A DNA stretch of 12,738 nt, from the NCBI GenBank assembly GCA_030148045.1, contig JASBUE010000224.1, positions 1-12,738 on the forward strand, written 5' to 3'. Origin of the DNA: Candidatus Tenderia sp. Lineage in GTDB: Bacteria > Pseudomonadota > Gammaproteobacteria > Tenderiales > Tenderiaceae. Positions 1 through 7,891 of this stretch are shown here, in pieces. The position numbers and the translations under genes are program-made. The stretch's first letter is position 1, and the number at the start of each line of letters is the position of its first letter. The notes under the pieces are model-generated. The model was not told the DNA's origin, ran no database searches, and was given only the letters and a program-made list of their open reading frames with translations.

Positions 1-990
1 GAGCTGGTCTTCGACGGTCAGTCGTTCGTCATGGCCGCCGACGGCACGGTGACCCAGCGCGCCGAGAGCTGTGTCGAGGGGCTCTATCTGGCCGAGCTCG
101 AGGTGGGTGAAGAGATAAAACCGCTACCCGCCGCGATGGCCGAGCCCCTGCCGCTGGAGGCCAGTGTCTATGAAGTGCTGGTGCTGGGCACGCGCGACTA
201 CATCGAGAAGAACGGTTTTCGGGGCGTGGTCATCGGCCTCTCCGGCGGCATCGATTCCGCCCTGACCCTGGCCATCGCCGTGGACGCCATCGGCCCCGGG
301 CGGGTCGAGGGGATGCGCATGCCGTCCCGTTTCACTGCTGGCATGAGCCTGGACGATGCCGAGGCCGAGGCCCGCGCCCTGGGGGTGGAGTGTCACACCA
401 TCGCCATCGAAGCGGCCTTCGAGACCTTTCTCGAGCTGCTCGAGGATGAATTCGAAGGCAAGCCCTGGGATACCACCGAGGAGAACATCCAGGCGCGCTG
501 CCGCGGCATTATCCTGATGGCGGTCTCCAACAAGAAACGCAAGATCGTGCTCACCACCGGCAACAAGAGCGAGATGGCGGTGGGCTACTGTACCCTTTAT
601 GGGGACATGGCCGGTGGTTATGCCCCCATCAAGGATGTGCCCAAGACCCTGGTCTACCGTCTGGCCGAATACCGCAACAGCGTGTCACCGGTGATTCCGC
701 GGCGGGTCATCGAGCGGCCGCCTTCGGCCGAGCTGGCAGCCGATCAGAAGGACAGCGACAGCCTGCCGCCCTACGACATCCTTGACCCGATCCTGGAAAA
801 GTATATCGAAGAGGATCTGTGCATCGAGGACATCGTCGCCCAGGGCTTTGACGAGGCGGTGGTCAGCCGGGTCGCCCACCTGGTGATCCGCAACGAATAC
901 AAACGGCGCCAGGCGCCACCCGGGGTGCGCATCAGCCGCAAGGCCTTTGGCCGCGACCGCCGCTACCCCATTACCTCCGGATACAAATAG
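1..990 (+). CDS. nadE: Glutamine-dependent NAD+ synthetase, C-terminal part (5' truncated by window)
   Basis: The frame is open from base 1 to the TAG at 988-990, giving 329 visible residues; the start lies upstream. The ATG at 31 is internal, because the residues before it (ELVFDGQSFV) look like the end of the nitrilase-type glutaminase domain of two-domain NAD+ synthetases, normally about 540 residues. The rest is the synthetase domain. The ATP-pyrophosphatase P-loop SGGIDSA is at visible residues 81-87. Further conserved segments are TTGNKSEMAVGY and GGYAPIKDVPKT, and KAFGRDRRYPIT near the end. The enzyme amidates nicotinate adenine dinucleotide to NAD+ in the cytoplasm, using ammonia from glutamine. 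glnB begins 61 bases downstream in the same direction. The family assignment is secure; the N-terminal glutaminase half is inferred from only a few residues. Confidence 0.95.
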   Translation, partial: ELVFDGQSFVMAADGTVTQRAESCVEGLYLAELEVGEEIKPLPAAMAEPLPLEASVYEVLVLGTRDYIEKNGFRGVVIGLSGGIDSALTLAIAVDAIGPGRVEGMRMPSRFTAGMSLDDAEAEARALGVECHTIAIEAAFETFLELLEDEFEGKPWDTTEENIQARCRGIILMAVSNKKRKIVLTTGNKSEMAVGYCTLYGDMAGGYAPIKDVPKTLVYRLAEYRNSVSPVIPRRVIERPPSAELAADQKDSDSLPPYDILDPILEKYIEEDLCIEDIVAQGFDEAVVSRVAHLVIRNEYKRRQAPPGVRISRKAFGRDRRYPITSGYK

Positions 991-1004
991 GCCCTGCAAA
1001 GGGC
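991..1004 (+). other. Short hairpin directly after the nadE stop codon
   Basis: GCCCT (991-995) pairs perfectly with AGGGC (1000-1004) around a GCAA loop, a GNRA-type tetraloop. No T-tract follows, so it is not a convincing intrinsic terminator. It could stabilise the nadE mRNA end or reduce read-through into glnB. A stem this short may also be chance. Confidence 0.3.
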
Positions 1005-1021
1005 GGCGGAAAATGTCAGAA

Positions 1022-1027
1022 TATAAT
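1022..1027 (+). promoter_or_regulatory. Possible -10 hexamer for glnB
   Basis: A perfect TATAAT lies 25 bases before the glnB start, in an A/T-rich patch between two GC-rich genes. No good -35 hexamer is found 16-18 bases upstream (that stretch is G-rich), and no sigma-54 -24/-12 pair is visible. If it works, it would give glnB a very short leader independent of nadE, perhaps with an activator. Confidence 0.3.
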
Positions 1028-1051
1028 TATAGCTAGCGCAAGGGGAGTGCG

Positions 1052-1390
1052 ATGAAAAAAATCGAAGCAATCATTAAACCTTTCAAACTGGACGACGTGC
1101 GCGAGGCGCTGTCCGAGATCGGTGTCACCGGCATGACCGTGCTCGAGGTCAAGGGCTTCGGCCGCCAGAAGGGGCACACCGAACTCTACCGCGGCGCCGA
1201 GTACGTGGTCGACTTTCTGCCCAAGGTCAAGATCGAGGCGGTGGTGGCGGAAGACCAGGTCGAGCGCTGTGTGGAGGTAATCTCCAATGCGGCGCGCACC
1301 GGCAAGATCGGCGACGGCAAGATCTTTATCACGCCGGTCGAGCGCATCGTCCGCATTCGTACCGGCGAGGAAGACGAATCCGCAATTTAA
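1052..1390 (+). CDS. glnB: Nitrogen regulatory protein PII (GlnB)
   Basis: This 112-residue protein has the exact length and near-identical sequence pattern of E. coli GlnB. The T-loop (about residues 37-55, FGRQKGHTELYRGAEYVVDF) carries Tyr51, the usual uridylylation site. The B-loop region TGKIGDGKIF and the C-terminal RIRTGEEDESAI follow. Thr43 and Asp54 favour GlnB over GlnK. No amtB gene is adjacent, which also argues against GlnK. PII trimers bind ATP/ADP and 2-oxoglutarate and relay carbon/nitrogen status to GlnD, GlnE, NtrB and other targets. The start is an ATG preceded by AAGGGGAG at 1040-1047. The gene follows nadE and is closed by a terminator, so it is mono- or bicistronic. Confidence 0.97.
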   Translation: MKKIEAIIKPFKLDDVREALSEIGVTGMTVLEVKGFGRQKGHTELYRGAEYVVDFLPKVKIEAVVAEDQVERCVEVISNAARTGKIGDGKIFITPVERIVRIRTGEEDESAI

Positions 1391-1414
1391 TCCATATTTT
1401 TATGAGTTCCACGG

Positions 1415-1448
1415 AAGGCCCGGCCAACTCGGTTTGCGGGCCTTTTGT
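1415..1448 (+). terminator. Rho-independent terminator after glnB
   Basis: AAGGCCCG (1415-1422) pairs perfectly with CGGGCCTT (1437-1444). The 14-base loop can form a further 3-bp AAC/GTT stem. The 3' arm runs into TTTTGT. It lies 25 bases after the glnB stop and isolates glnB from the suc operon. Confidence 0.85.
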
Positions 1449-1470
1449 ATGGCCGCCCCATGGCTACGGG

Positions 1471-1500
1471 AAATTGTTCACGCGCCGGCCCGGACAATTT
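1471..1500. promoter_or_regulatory. Dyad element AAATTGT-N16-ACAATTT upstream of sucA
   Basis: AAATTGT (1471-1477) and ACAATTT (1494-1500) are perfect inverted repeats. Their centres are 23 bp apart, about two helical turns, around a GC-rich core. This spacing is typical of dimeric regulator sites. The element lies about 100 bases before the sucA start, next to an A/T-rich stretch (1501-1550) that probably holds the promoter. Several weak -35/-10 pairs are possible there and I cannot choose one. The alternative is a hairpin acting as a second weak terminator before the T-run at 1505-1510. Confidence 0.35.
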
Positions 1501-1600
1501 AAACTTTTTTGCATAAATAGGGTTCACAATACTTGAGTTTTAACTAAGCTTGACGACCAAGTGTATAGGCAATGAATGGAAACGGGCGAATAAGCAGGGT

Positions 1601-4480
1601 ATGAGCCAGGAAAATTCGAAGGATCGTTACCAGCGCTTTCTGGCGCAAAGCCACTTGTTCGGGGCCAACGCCCCGTTTATCGAAGAACTGTATCAGCGTT
1701 ATCTCGAAGACCCCGTCTCGGTGGAGCCCAGATGGCAGGCCTGGTTCGAGCAGCTGCAGCTCGAACCCGGGCCGGCGGCCTCGGACATCGATCACAAGGC
1801 GGTGCGCGAGGAATTCTACACGCTGGTCCATGGCCGCCGCGGCGCGTCTACCACCGACACTACCGGTGCCTCGGTGGCGATGGCCGCCAGCAAGCAGGTG
1901 GCGGTACTGCAACTGATCAACGCCTATCGCGTGCGCGGCCATCAACAGGCCGTGCTCGATCCGCTGGGGTTGCAGGAGCAGACCTCCATCTCGGAACTGG
2001 ATCCCTCCTATCACGCCCTGACCGAGGCCGACATGGACACGGTCTTCAGCACCGGTTCACTGGTCGGGGCGCCGCAGGCCAAACTGCGCGATATCGTCGC
2101 CCATCTGCAGCAGACCTATTGCCGTTCCATCGGCGCCGAGTACATGCACATCACTGACACCATCCAGAAGCGTTGGGTGCAGCAGCAGCTGGAAGGCAGT
2201 CGCAGTACACCCAAATTCTCGCCGCAGATGCGCCATCACATCCTGCGCAAGCTGGTGGGCGCCGAGGGGCTGGAGCAATACCTGCACACCAGATACGTGG
2301 GCCAGAAACGTTTCTCGCTGGAAGGTGGCGAAAGCCTGATTCCGTTGTTGGACGAACTGGTGTGGCGCGCCGGCAGCCAGAATGTCAAAGAGGCGGTCAT
2401 CGGCATGGCCCATCGCGGCCGGCTGAATGTGCTGGTCAATATCATGGGCAAAAATCCGGCCCACATGTTCCAGGAATTCGAAGGTGTCTGCGATATCGAG
2501 AACAACAGCTGTGGTGATGTGAAATATCACCAGGGCTTCTCTTCTGACATGAAGACGCCCGGCAGCACGGTGCACCTGGCGCTGGCCTTTAACCCCTCCC
2601 ATCTGGAGATCGTCAATCCGGTGGTGGAGGGCTCGGTGCGGGCGCGCCAGCATCGCCGTCGCGACCTCAGCGGCAGCCAGGTGCTGCCGGTGCTGATCCA
2701 CGGCGACGCCGCCTTCGCCGGCCAGGGCGTGGTGATGGAAACACTGAACATGTCCCAGGCGCGCGGTTTTACCACCGGCGGGACGGTGCACGTCATCATC
2801 AATAACCAAATCGGTTTTACCACCAGCAATCCCCTCGATGCCCGTTCCACCATGTACTGCACCGAAGTGGCGCGCATGATCCAGGCGCCCATCTTCCACG
2901 TCAACGGCGACGATCCCGAGGCGGTGGTCTTCGTCACTCAGCTGGCGCTCGACTACCGTCAGCAGTTCGGCCGCGACGTGGTGATCGACCTGGTCTGTTA
3001 TCGCCGCCACGGCCACAACGAGGCCGATGAACCGGCGGTCACCCAGCCCCTCATGTACCAGGCGATTCGCAAGCATCCGACCACCGTCAAGCTCTATGCC
3101 GAACGCTTGGTCGAAGAGGGGGTGGTGAGCCGGGAAGAAGCCGACGGCATGTTGGACGATTATCGTACCATGCTGGACGAGGGCAAGCTGGTGTCGCGCG
3201 AATTGGCCACCGAGGTGGACAAGGCGTTCGCCGTCGACTGGACACCCTACAAGAATATTCACTGGACCCATGAAGCGGATACCACCTTGTCGTTGAAGAA
3301 GATCCGCGAGATTGCCACCAAGCTGACCACAGTGCCGGAGGGTTTCGAACTCCACTCCCGCGCCGCCAAGGTGATGAATGACCGCAAACAGATGGCTTCG
3401 GGTGAGATGCCGCTGGACTGGGGTTTCGCTGAAAATGTCGCCTATTGCGGCCTGTTGCTGGAAGGTTATCCGATCCGCCTTTCGGGACAGGACAGTAGCC
3501 GTGGCACCTTCTTCCATCGCCACGCGGTATTCCATAACCAGAAACAGCGCGGTACCTATGTGCCCTTGCAGAACCTGGGTGAGGACCAGGCCCACTTCCG
3601 CGTCATCGACTCGCTGTTGTCGGAAGAGGCGGTGCTCGGTTTTGAATACGGCTATGCCACCGCTTCGCCCGACTCGCTGGTGATCTGGGAGGCCCAGTTC
3701 GGTGACTTCGCTAACGGCGCACAGGTGGTGATCGATCAGTTCATCAGTGCCGGTGAAGTGAAATGGGGACGGCTCTGCGGCTTGGTAATGCTGCTGCCGC
3801 ATGGCTATGACGGCCAGGGGCCGGAACACTCCTCGGCGCGTCTGGAGCGCTTCCTGCAACTGTGCGCCGGTGACAACATTCAGGTGGTCTATCCCACCAC
3901 GCCGGCGCAGATGTTCCACATGCTGCGGCGCCAGGTGTTGCGCCCTTATCGCAAACCGCTGGTGGTGATGTCGCCCAAGAGCCTGTTGCGCCACAAGCTT
4001 TCCACCTCCAGTTTGGATGACTTGACCCGGGGCCGGTTTGAGCTGGTGATCGACGAGGTCGACGCCATCAAACCGGCCCAGATAAAGCGAGTTGTGGTCT
4101 GTAGCGGCAAGGTCTACTTTGATTTACTGGAAAAGCGCCGCCAACACAAGCTCAAGGACGTGGTCGTCATCAGGCTGGAGCAGCTTTATCCGCTGCCGGA
4201 GGAACGGCTTGCCGAAGTGCTGGGGCGCTACGACAAGGCCACTGAAATCGTCTGGTGTCAGGAAGAACCCAAGAACCAGGGTGCCTGGTACTTCATTCAT
4301 CCGCGTCTGCGTGATCTGGCGACCGACAAACAGCGTGTGCTGTATGCGGGCCGTCCCGAATACGCGGCACCGGCGGAAGGCCTGCTTTACGCCCATCATG
4401 CGGCGCAGGCCGAACTGGTGGATGCGGCCCTGAACGGCAAGGCGGAAGAAAAAGAGCGTACCCTGCGCGCCGCCAGTTGA
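1601..4480 (+). CDS. sucA: 2-oxoglutarate dehydrogenase E1 component
   Basis: This 959-residue thiamine-diphosphate enzyme (E. coli SucA has 933) decarboxylates 2-oxoglutarate and reductively succinylates the E2 lipoyl group in the TCA cycle. The N-terminal segment LFGANAPFIEELYQRYLEDP is the E1o N-terminal domain that docks on E2. GMAHRGRLNVLVN contains active-site His271; HGDAAFAGQGV (from residue 367) and NNQIGFTTS form the cofactor-binding region. A transketolase C-terminal domain completes it. I chose ATG 1601 (MSQENSKDRYQRF) because the family begins just before the LFGAN motif. The frame stays open upstream to a TTG at 1550, but the extra 17 residues look non-homologous. The Shine-Dalgarno sequence is weak (CAGGG almost touches the ATG). 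sucB follows after 50 bases. Confidence 0.97.
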   Translation: MSQENSKDRYQRFLAQSHLFGANAPFIEELYQRYLEDPVSVEPRWQAWFEQLQLEPGPAASDIDHKAVREEFYTLVHGRRGASTTDTTGASVAMAASKQVAVLQLINAYRVRGHQQAVLDPLGLQEQTSISELDPSYHALTEADMDTVFSTGSLVGAPQAKLRDIVAHLQQTYCRSIGAEYMHITDTIQKRWVQQQLEGSRSTPKFSPQMRHHILRKLVGAEGLEQYLHTRYVGQKRFSLEGGESLIPLLDELVWRAGSQNVKEAVIGMAHRGRLNVLVNIMGKNPAHMFQEFEGVCDIENNSCGDVKYHQGFSSDMKTPGSTVHLALAFNPSHLEIVNPVVEGSVRARQHRRRDLSGSQVLPVLIHGDAAFAGQGVVMETLNMSQARGFTTGGTVHVIINNQIGFTTSNPLDARSTMYCTEVARMIQAPIFHVNGDDPEAVVFVTQLALDYRQQFGRDVVIDLVCYRRHGHNEADEPAVTQPLMYQAIRKHPTTVKLYAERLVEEGVVSREEADGMLDDYRTMLDEGKLVSRELATEVDKAFAVDWTPYKNIHWTHEADTTLSLKKIREIATKLTTVPEGFELHSRAAKVMNDRKQMASGEMPLDWGFAENVAYCGLLLEGYPIRLSGQDSSRGTFFHRHAVFHNQKQRGTYVPLQNLGEDQAHFRVIDSLLSEEAVLGFEYGYATASPDSLVIWEAQFGDFANGAQVVIDQFISAGEVKWGRLCGLVMLLPHGYDGQGPEHSSARLERFLQLCAGDNIQVVYPTTPAQMFHMLRRQVLRPYRKPLVVMSPKSLLRHKLSTSSLDDLTRGRFELVIDEVDAIKPAQIKRVVVCSGKVYFDLLEKRRQHKLKDVVVIRLEQLYPLPEERLAEVLGRYDKATEIVWCQEEPKNQGAWYFIHPRLRDLATDKQRVLYAGRPEYAAPAEGLLYAHHAAQAELVDAALNGKAEEKERTLRAAS

Positions 4481-4518
4481 ACAAGAAAAAGTAACCGCCG
4501 CATTGCGGAACCGATCTG

Positions 4519-4525
4519 AAGGGAG
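4519..4525 (+). promoter_or_regulatory. Ribosome binding site of sucB
   Basis: AAGGGAG lies 5 bases before the sucB ATG. It is much stronger than the site in front of sucA, so E2 may be translated more efficiently than E1. Confidence 0.6.
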
Positions 4526-4530
4526 TCAAT

Positions 4531-5769
4531 ATGATTGAAGTCAAAGTACCGGTGTTGTCCGAGTCGGTCCCGGATGCAAGCCTGGCCCAGTGGCATAAGA
4601 AGGTCGGCGATTACGTCAAGCGTGATGAAAACCTGGTTGATCTGGAAACGGACAAGGTCATGCTCGAGGTCGCCGCGCCCCATGACGGTGTGCTGGCCGA
4701 GATCAAACAGGAATCCGGCGCCGTGGTCGGCAGTGGGGAAGTGCTGGCCTTGATCGATGAAACGGCCGAAAGGCCGGCGGCGGAAGAGAAACCTGAAGCG
4801 CAAGAGCAACCCGGAGCCAAACCGGAACAAGCGACCAAGGTGGAAGAGAAAAAGGCCCCCGAGCCGAAGACGGAACAGGCGGCCGCCATGAACTTCAGTC
4901 CCGCGGTGCGCAAGCTGGTGATGGAAAACACGCTGGATCCCGCCGCCATCACCGGCACCGGCCGTGACGGCCGTATCACCAAGGCGGACGTGCTTAAGCA
5001 TATCGAACAGCGCAACCAGCCCGCCGCGGCACCGGCGCCGCCATCCACCTCGGTGGTGGGGGCGGGCGGCCGTCCCGAACGGCGCGTGCCCATGACCCGT
5101 TTGCGCGCGCGCATCGCCGAGCGCCTGCTCGAGGCGCAGCAGACCACCGCCATGTTGACCACATTCAACGAGATCAACATGAAACCGGTGATGGACCTGC
5201 GAGCCAAATACCAGGACCAGTTCGTCAAGAAGCACGATATCAAACTCGGTTTCATGTCCTTCTTCATCAAGGCCTGTTGTGAAGTGCTGAAAGAGTTCCC
5301 GGTGGTCAACGCCTCTATCGACGGCAGCGACATCGTCTATCACGGCTTTTTCGACATCGGCGTCGCCGTGTCCACCGAACGCGGCCTGGTGGTGCCGATC
5401 ATCCGTGACGCCGATCAGCTGAACCTGGCCGAGATGGAACAGGCGGTGGTGGATTTTGCCGCCAAGGCGCGCGAGGGCAAACTCTCCATGGAGGAACTGA
5501 GCGGCGGCACATTCAGCATCACCAACGGTGGGGTGTTCGGTTCGCTGCTCTCAACGCCCATCCTGAATCCGCCCCAGAGCGCCATCCTGGGTATGCACAA
5601 GATCGAGCAGCGTCCGGTGGTGGAAGCGGGCGAGATCGTCGTCCGGCCCATGATGTATGTGGCGCTGTCCTACGATCACCGCATTATCGACGGCAAGGAA
5701 GCGGTCTCGTTCCTGGTCAAGGTCAAGGAAGTGCTGGAAGATCCCGCCCGCATAGTGCTTCAGGTATAA
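4531..5769 (+). CDS. sucB: Dihydrolipoyllysine succinyltransferase, E2 of 2-oxoglutarate dehydrogenase
   Basis: The 412-residue protein has standard E2 layout. A single lipoyl domain covers residues 1-77, with the lipoylated Lys42 in the DLETDKVMLEV motif. An Ala/Glu/Pro/Lys-rich linker spans about 78-119. The E1/E3-binding domain covers about 121-158 (SPAVRKLV...GRDGRITKADVL). After a second Pro/Ala linker comes the catalytic acyltransferase domain (about 185-412), with the active-site HRIIDG at His383-Gly388. It transfers succinyl from the lipoyl arm to CoA and forms the 24-mer core of the complex. Position between sucA and lpd, the SVPD segment after the first strand and one lipoyl domain all favour E2o over pyruvate dehydrogenase E2. 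Confidence 0.96.
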   Translation: MIEVKVPVLSESVPDASLAQWHKKVGDYVKRDENLVDLETDKVMLEVAAPHDGVLAEIKQESGAVVGSGEVLALIDETAERPAAEEKPEAQEQPGAKPEQATKVEEKKAPEPKTEQAAAMNFSPAVRKLVMENTLDPAAITGTGRDGRITKADVLKHIEQRNQPAAAPAPPSTSVVGAGGRPERRVPMTRLRARIAERLLEAQQTTAMLTTFNEINMKPVMDLRAKYQDQFVKKHDIKLGFMSFFIKACCEVLKEFPVVNASIDGSDIVYHGFFDIGVAVSTERGLVVPIIRDADQLNLAEMEQAVVDFAAKAREGKLSMEELSGGTFSITNGGVFGSLLSTPILNPPQSAILGMHKIEQRPVVEAGEIVVRPMMYVALSYDHRIIDGKEAVSFLVKVKEVLEDPARIVLQV

Positions 5770-5772
5770 GAT

Positions 5773-5779
5773 AAGGAGA
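5773..5779 (+). promoter_or_regulatory. Ribosome binding site of lpd
   Basis: AAGGAGA lies 6 bases before the lpd ATG, and only 3 bases after the sucB stop. This supports a single sucA-sucB-lpd transcript. Confidence 0.6.
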
Positions 5780-5785
5780 GCGATC

Positions 5786-7216
5786 ATGGATCATTATGAT
5801 GCGGTGATAATCGGCGGCGGGCCGGGCGGTTACGTGGCGGCGATCCGCTGCGCCCAGCTCGGCCTGGAAACCGCCTGCATCGATGCCTGGTTGGATCAGG
5901 ACAATAAGCCTGCGCTGGGGGGCACTTGCCTCAATGTCGGCTGCATTCCCTCCAAGGCCTTGCTGGATACCTCGCATCATTATCACCGCCTGCAGCATGA
6001 ATTTGCCGGTCACGGTATCAACGTCAAGGGCGCCACACTCGATATCAAACAGATGATGGCGCGCAAGGACGACGTGGTCAAAGGACTCACCGGCGGCGTT
6101 GCCGCGCTGTTTGCCAAGAACAAAGTGACCTGGTTGCAGGGCTACGGCAAACTGCTGGGTGAAAATCAGGTGGAGTTCACGCCCCATGCCAAGGGCAAGA
6201 AAAAGCCCAAGGCGGAGGGTATCGAAGCGGACAATATTATTATCGCCACCGGCTCGGTGCCAGCGCTGGTGGACTCCCTGCCCGTGGACGGCAAACGCAT
6301 CGTCGATTCCAGCGGCGCGCTGAGCTTTACCGAAGTACCCAAACGCCTGGCGGTGATCGGTGGCGGCGTCGTCGGTCTGGAACTTGGCAGCGTCTGGAGC
6401 CGGCTCGGCGCCGAGGTCTCGGTGCTGATCCGGCGTGACGAATTCCTGCCCGCCGTTGACAGGCATCTGGCCAACGCCGCATTGAAAGAGCTCAGCGAAC
6501 AGGGTCTGGATATCCGCCTGGCGACCAAGACCAAGGCAGCCAAGGCTACCAGCCGTCAGGTGACGGTAAGCATCGAGGATGCCAACGGTGAACAGGATCT
6601 CAAGTTCGACAAGGTGCTGGTGGCCACCGGCCGCAGCCCCAACACCGAAGGTCTGAATGCGATTGAGGCCGGGCTGGAACTGGACGAGCGTGGCTTCATC
6701 ATCGTCGATGAAATGTGCCGCACCAACCTGCCGGGTGTCTATGCCATCGGCGATGTGGTGCGCGGCCCCATGCTGGCGCACAAGGCCTCGGAAGAGGGGG
6801 TGGCCGTGGCCGAGCATATCGCCGGCGAATTCAGCCACATCAACTACGCCACCATCCCCTGGATCATCTACACTTGGCCCGAGATCGCCTGGGTGGGCAA
6901 GACCTCGCAGGAACTGAAAAAATCGGGCGTCGATTTCAAGGAAGGCGTCTTTCCCTTCATGGCCAACGGCCGCGCCCGCGCCATGGGCGACAAGAGCGGC
7001 CTGGTCAAGATCATCGCCGACGCCCAGGACGACACCATCCTCGGCGTGCACATCATCGGCCCCAACGCCTCCGAGATGATCAGTGAGGCGGTGCTGGCCA
7101 TGGAATTCTCCGCCAGCAGTGAAGACCTGGCCCGCACCATCCACGCCCATCCGACTCTGTCCGAGGTCATGCACGAAGCGGCATTGGGTGTGGACAAGCG
7201 CAGCCTGCATATCTGA
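5786..7216 (+). CDS. lpd: Dihydrolipoyl dehydrogenase, E3
   Basis: This 476-residue FAD flavoprotein reoxidises the dihydrolipoyl group of E2 with NAD+. Residues 5-16 (DAVIIGGGPGGY) are the FAD-binding Rossmann motif. The redox disulfide is Cys48/Cys53 in GGTCLNVGCIPSK. A second Rossmann motif, VIGGGVVGLELG, binds NAD. VYAIGDV is the second FAD contact. The C-terminal dimer domain supplies the catalytic His455-Glu460 pair (HPTLSE). The gene lies 16 bases after sucB, so this E3 is dedicated to, or at least co-produced with, the 2-oxoglutarate complex; it could also serve other 2-oxoacid dehydrogenases or the glycine cleavage system. Length and motifs are normal. Confidence 0.97.
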   Translation: MDHYDAVIIGGGPGGYVAAIRCAQLGLETACIDAWLDQDNKPALGGTCLNVGCIPSKALLDTSHHYHRLQHEFAGHGINVKGATLDIKQMMARKDDVVKGLTGGVAALFAKNKVTWLQGYGKLLGENQVEFTPHAKGKKKPKAEGIEADNIIIATGSVPALVDSLPVDGKRIVDSSGALSFTEVPKRLAVIGGGVVGLELGSVWSRLGAEVSVLIRRDEFLPAVDRHLANAALKELSEQGLDIRLATKTKAAKATSRQVTVSIEDANGEQDLKFDKVLVATGRSPNTEGLNAIEAGLELDERGFIIVDEMCRTNLPGVYAIGDVVRGPMLAHKASEEGVAVAEHIAGEFSHINYATIPWIIYTWPEIAWVGKTSQELKKSGVDFKEGVFPFMANGRARAMGDKSGLVKIIADAQDDTILGVHIIGPNASEMISEAVLAMEFSASSEDLARTIHAHPTLSEVMHEAALGVDKRSLHI

Positions 7217-7240
7217 TCCATTTATGCCCCGGCTCTTCAT

Positions 7241-7280
7241 TCCCCCCTTTGAAAAGGGGGGTGAGGGGGGATTTGATTTT
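7241..7280. repeat. REP-like C/G palindrome between lpd and the yqhA-like gene
   Basis: CCCCCCTT (7242-7249) pairs with AAGGGGGG (7254-7261) around a 4-base loop. It is followed by GTGAGGGGGG and then ATTTGATTTT. Hairpins of this kind with a G-rich 3' flank are common as dispersed intergenic repeats in proteobacterial genomes (family knowledge; the copy number here cannot be seen). The stem with its T-rich tail could also act as the lpd terminator or an mRNA 3' stabiliser. Confidence 0.55.
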
Positions 7281-7359
7281 ACCGCCACCACGAATCGATG
7301 TAGCATTGAACCCATCGAGCGTTTGGGTTGGAAGCACTTTACATAATGCAGAGACAAAA

Positions 7360-7884
7360 ATGAAAACCCTGGAAAAGAGCATCGAGTCCCTGATCTTCCG
7401 CAGCCGCTGGCTGCTGGCGCCGTTCTTCATCGGACTGCTGGTGGCCATCCTCGCCTTGCTGGTGAAATTCACCAAGGAGTTGATTCATCTTCTTTCAGGA
7501 TTGTTTGCCGGTGGCGCGGAGGAGGCCATCATCAGTATTCTGACCCTGGTGGACACCGCCCTGATCGCCAGCCTGCTATTGATCATCACTTTCAGCGGTT
7601 ACGAAAACTTCGTCTCCAAGCTCAGCATCGGCGAACACGAAGACCGTCCCGCCTGGATGGGCAAGGTGGGCTTTTCCGACCTCAAGCTCAAACTCATCGG
7701 CGCCATTGTCGCCATCTCGGCGGTGGAGTTGTTGAAGGCCTTCATCAACGTCCACGAAATGACTAATGAACAGCTGGCCTGGAAGGTGGGCATACATCTG
7801 ACCTTCGTCGTCTCCGGCGTGCTGTTCGCCATCACCGACTGGATCGCCGAAAAGGGCAAACACAAGGACGAGTCGCCGCACTGA
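7360..7884 (+). CDS. YqhA/UPF0114 family membrane protein
   Basis: This 174-residue protein begins MKTLEKSIESLIFRSRWLL and resembles E. coli YqhA (164 residues) over its full length. Hydrophobic segments lie near residues 18-40, 55-77, about 108-128 and 140-158, with GYENFVSKL and the GWRFS-like loop region replaced here by GKVGFSDLK. It is an inner-membrane protein of unknown function. ATG 7360 matches the family start. The frame is open upstream to 7249, but that stretch lies in the REP-like palindrome and cannot be genuine. The Shine-Dalgarno sequence is weak (GCAGAGA). It lies 143 bases after lpd, past a hairpin, so it is probably transcribed separately or by read-through. Confidence 0.85.
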   Translation: MKTLEKSIESLIFRSRWLLAPFFIGLLVAILALLVKFTKELIHLLSGLFAGGAEEAIISILTLVDTALIASLLLIITFSGYENFVSKLSIGEHEDRPAWMGKVGFSDLKLKLIGAIVAISAVELLKAFINVHEMTNEQLAWKVGIHLTFVVSGVLFAITDWIAEKGKHKDESPH

Positions 7885-7891
7885 AACGGTC

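Noticed and set aside
31..990. NAD+ synthetase starting at ATG 31
   Set aside because: The frame is open to base 1 and the residues before that ATG match the end of the glutaminase domain, so the gene is truncated by the window rather than short.
1550..1600. TTG-started N-terminal extension of sucA
   Set aside because: There is no ribosome site before the TTG and the 17 extra residues do not look like any E1 N-terminus; ATG 1601 matches the family.
2057..3994. 645-codon open frame on the minus strand
   Set aside because: It lies wholly inside sucA, whose motifs are intact on the plus strand; the His/Arg/Gln-rich composition is that of an antisense shadow in GC-rich DNA.
4498..4508. CCGC-ATT-GCGG mini hairpin between sucA and sucB
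   Set aside because: Only 4 bp with a 3-base loop and no T-tract; too small to call a terminator or processing site.
4396..5343. 315-codon open frame on the minus strand
   Set aside because: It is antisense to sucB; low-complexity Arg/Phe/Gly runs mirror the Ala/Glu/Pro linker of the true gene.
5723..7357. 544-codon open frame on the minus strand
   Set aside because: It is antisense to lpd, rich in Gly/His/Asp as expected for a shadow frame, and reads through the REP-like palindrome.
7249..7359. Upstream start for the YqhA-like protein
   Set aside because: The extra residues would be encoded by the REP-like palindrome and have no family resemblance; ATG 7360 gives the normal family start.
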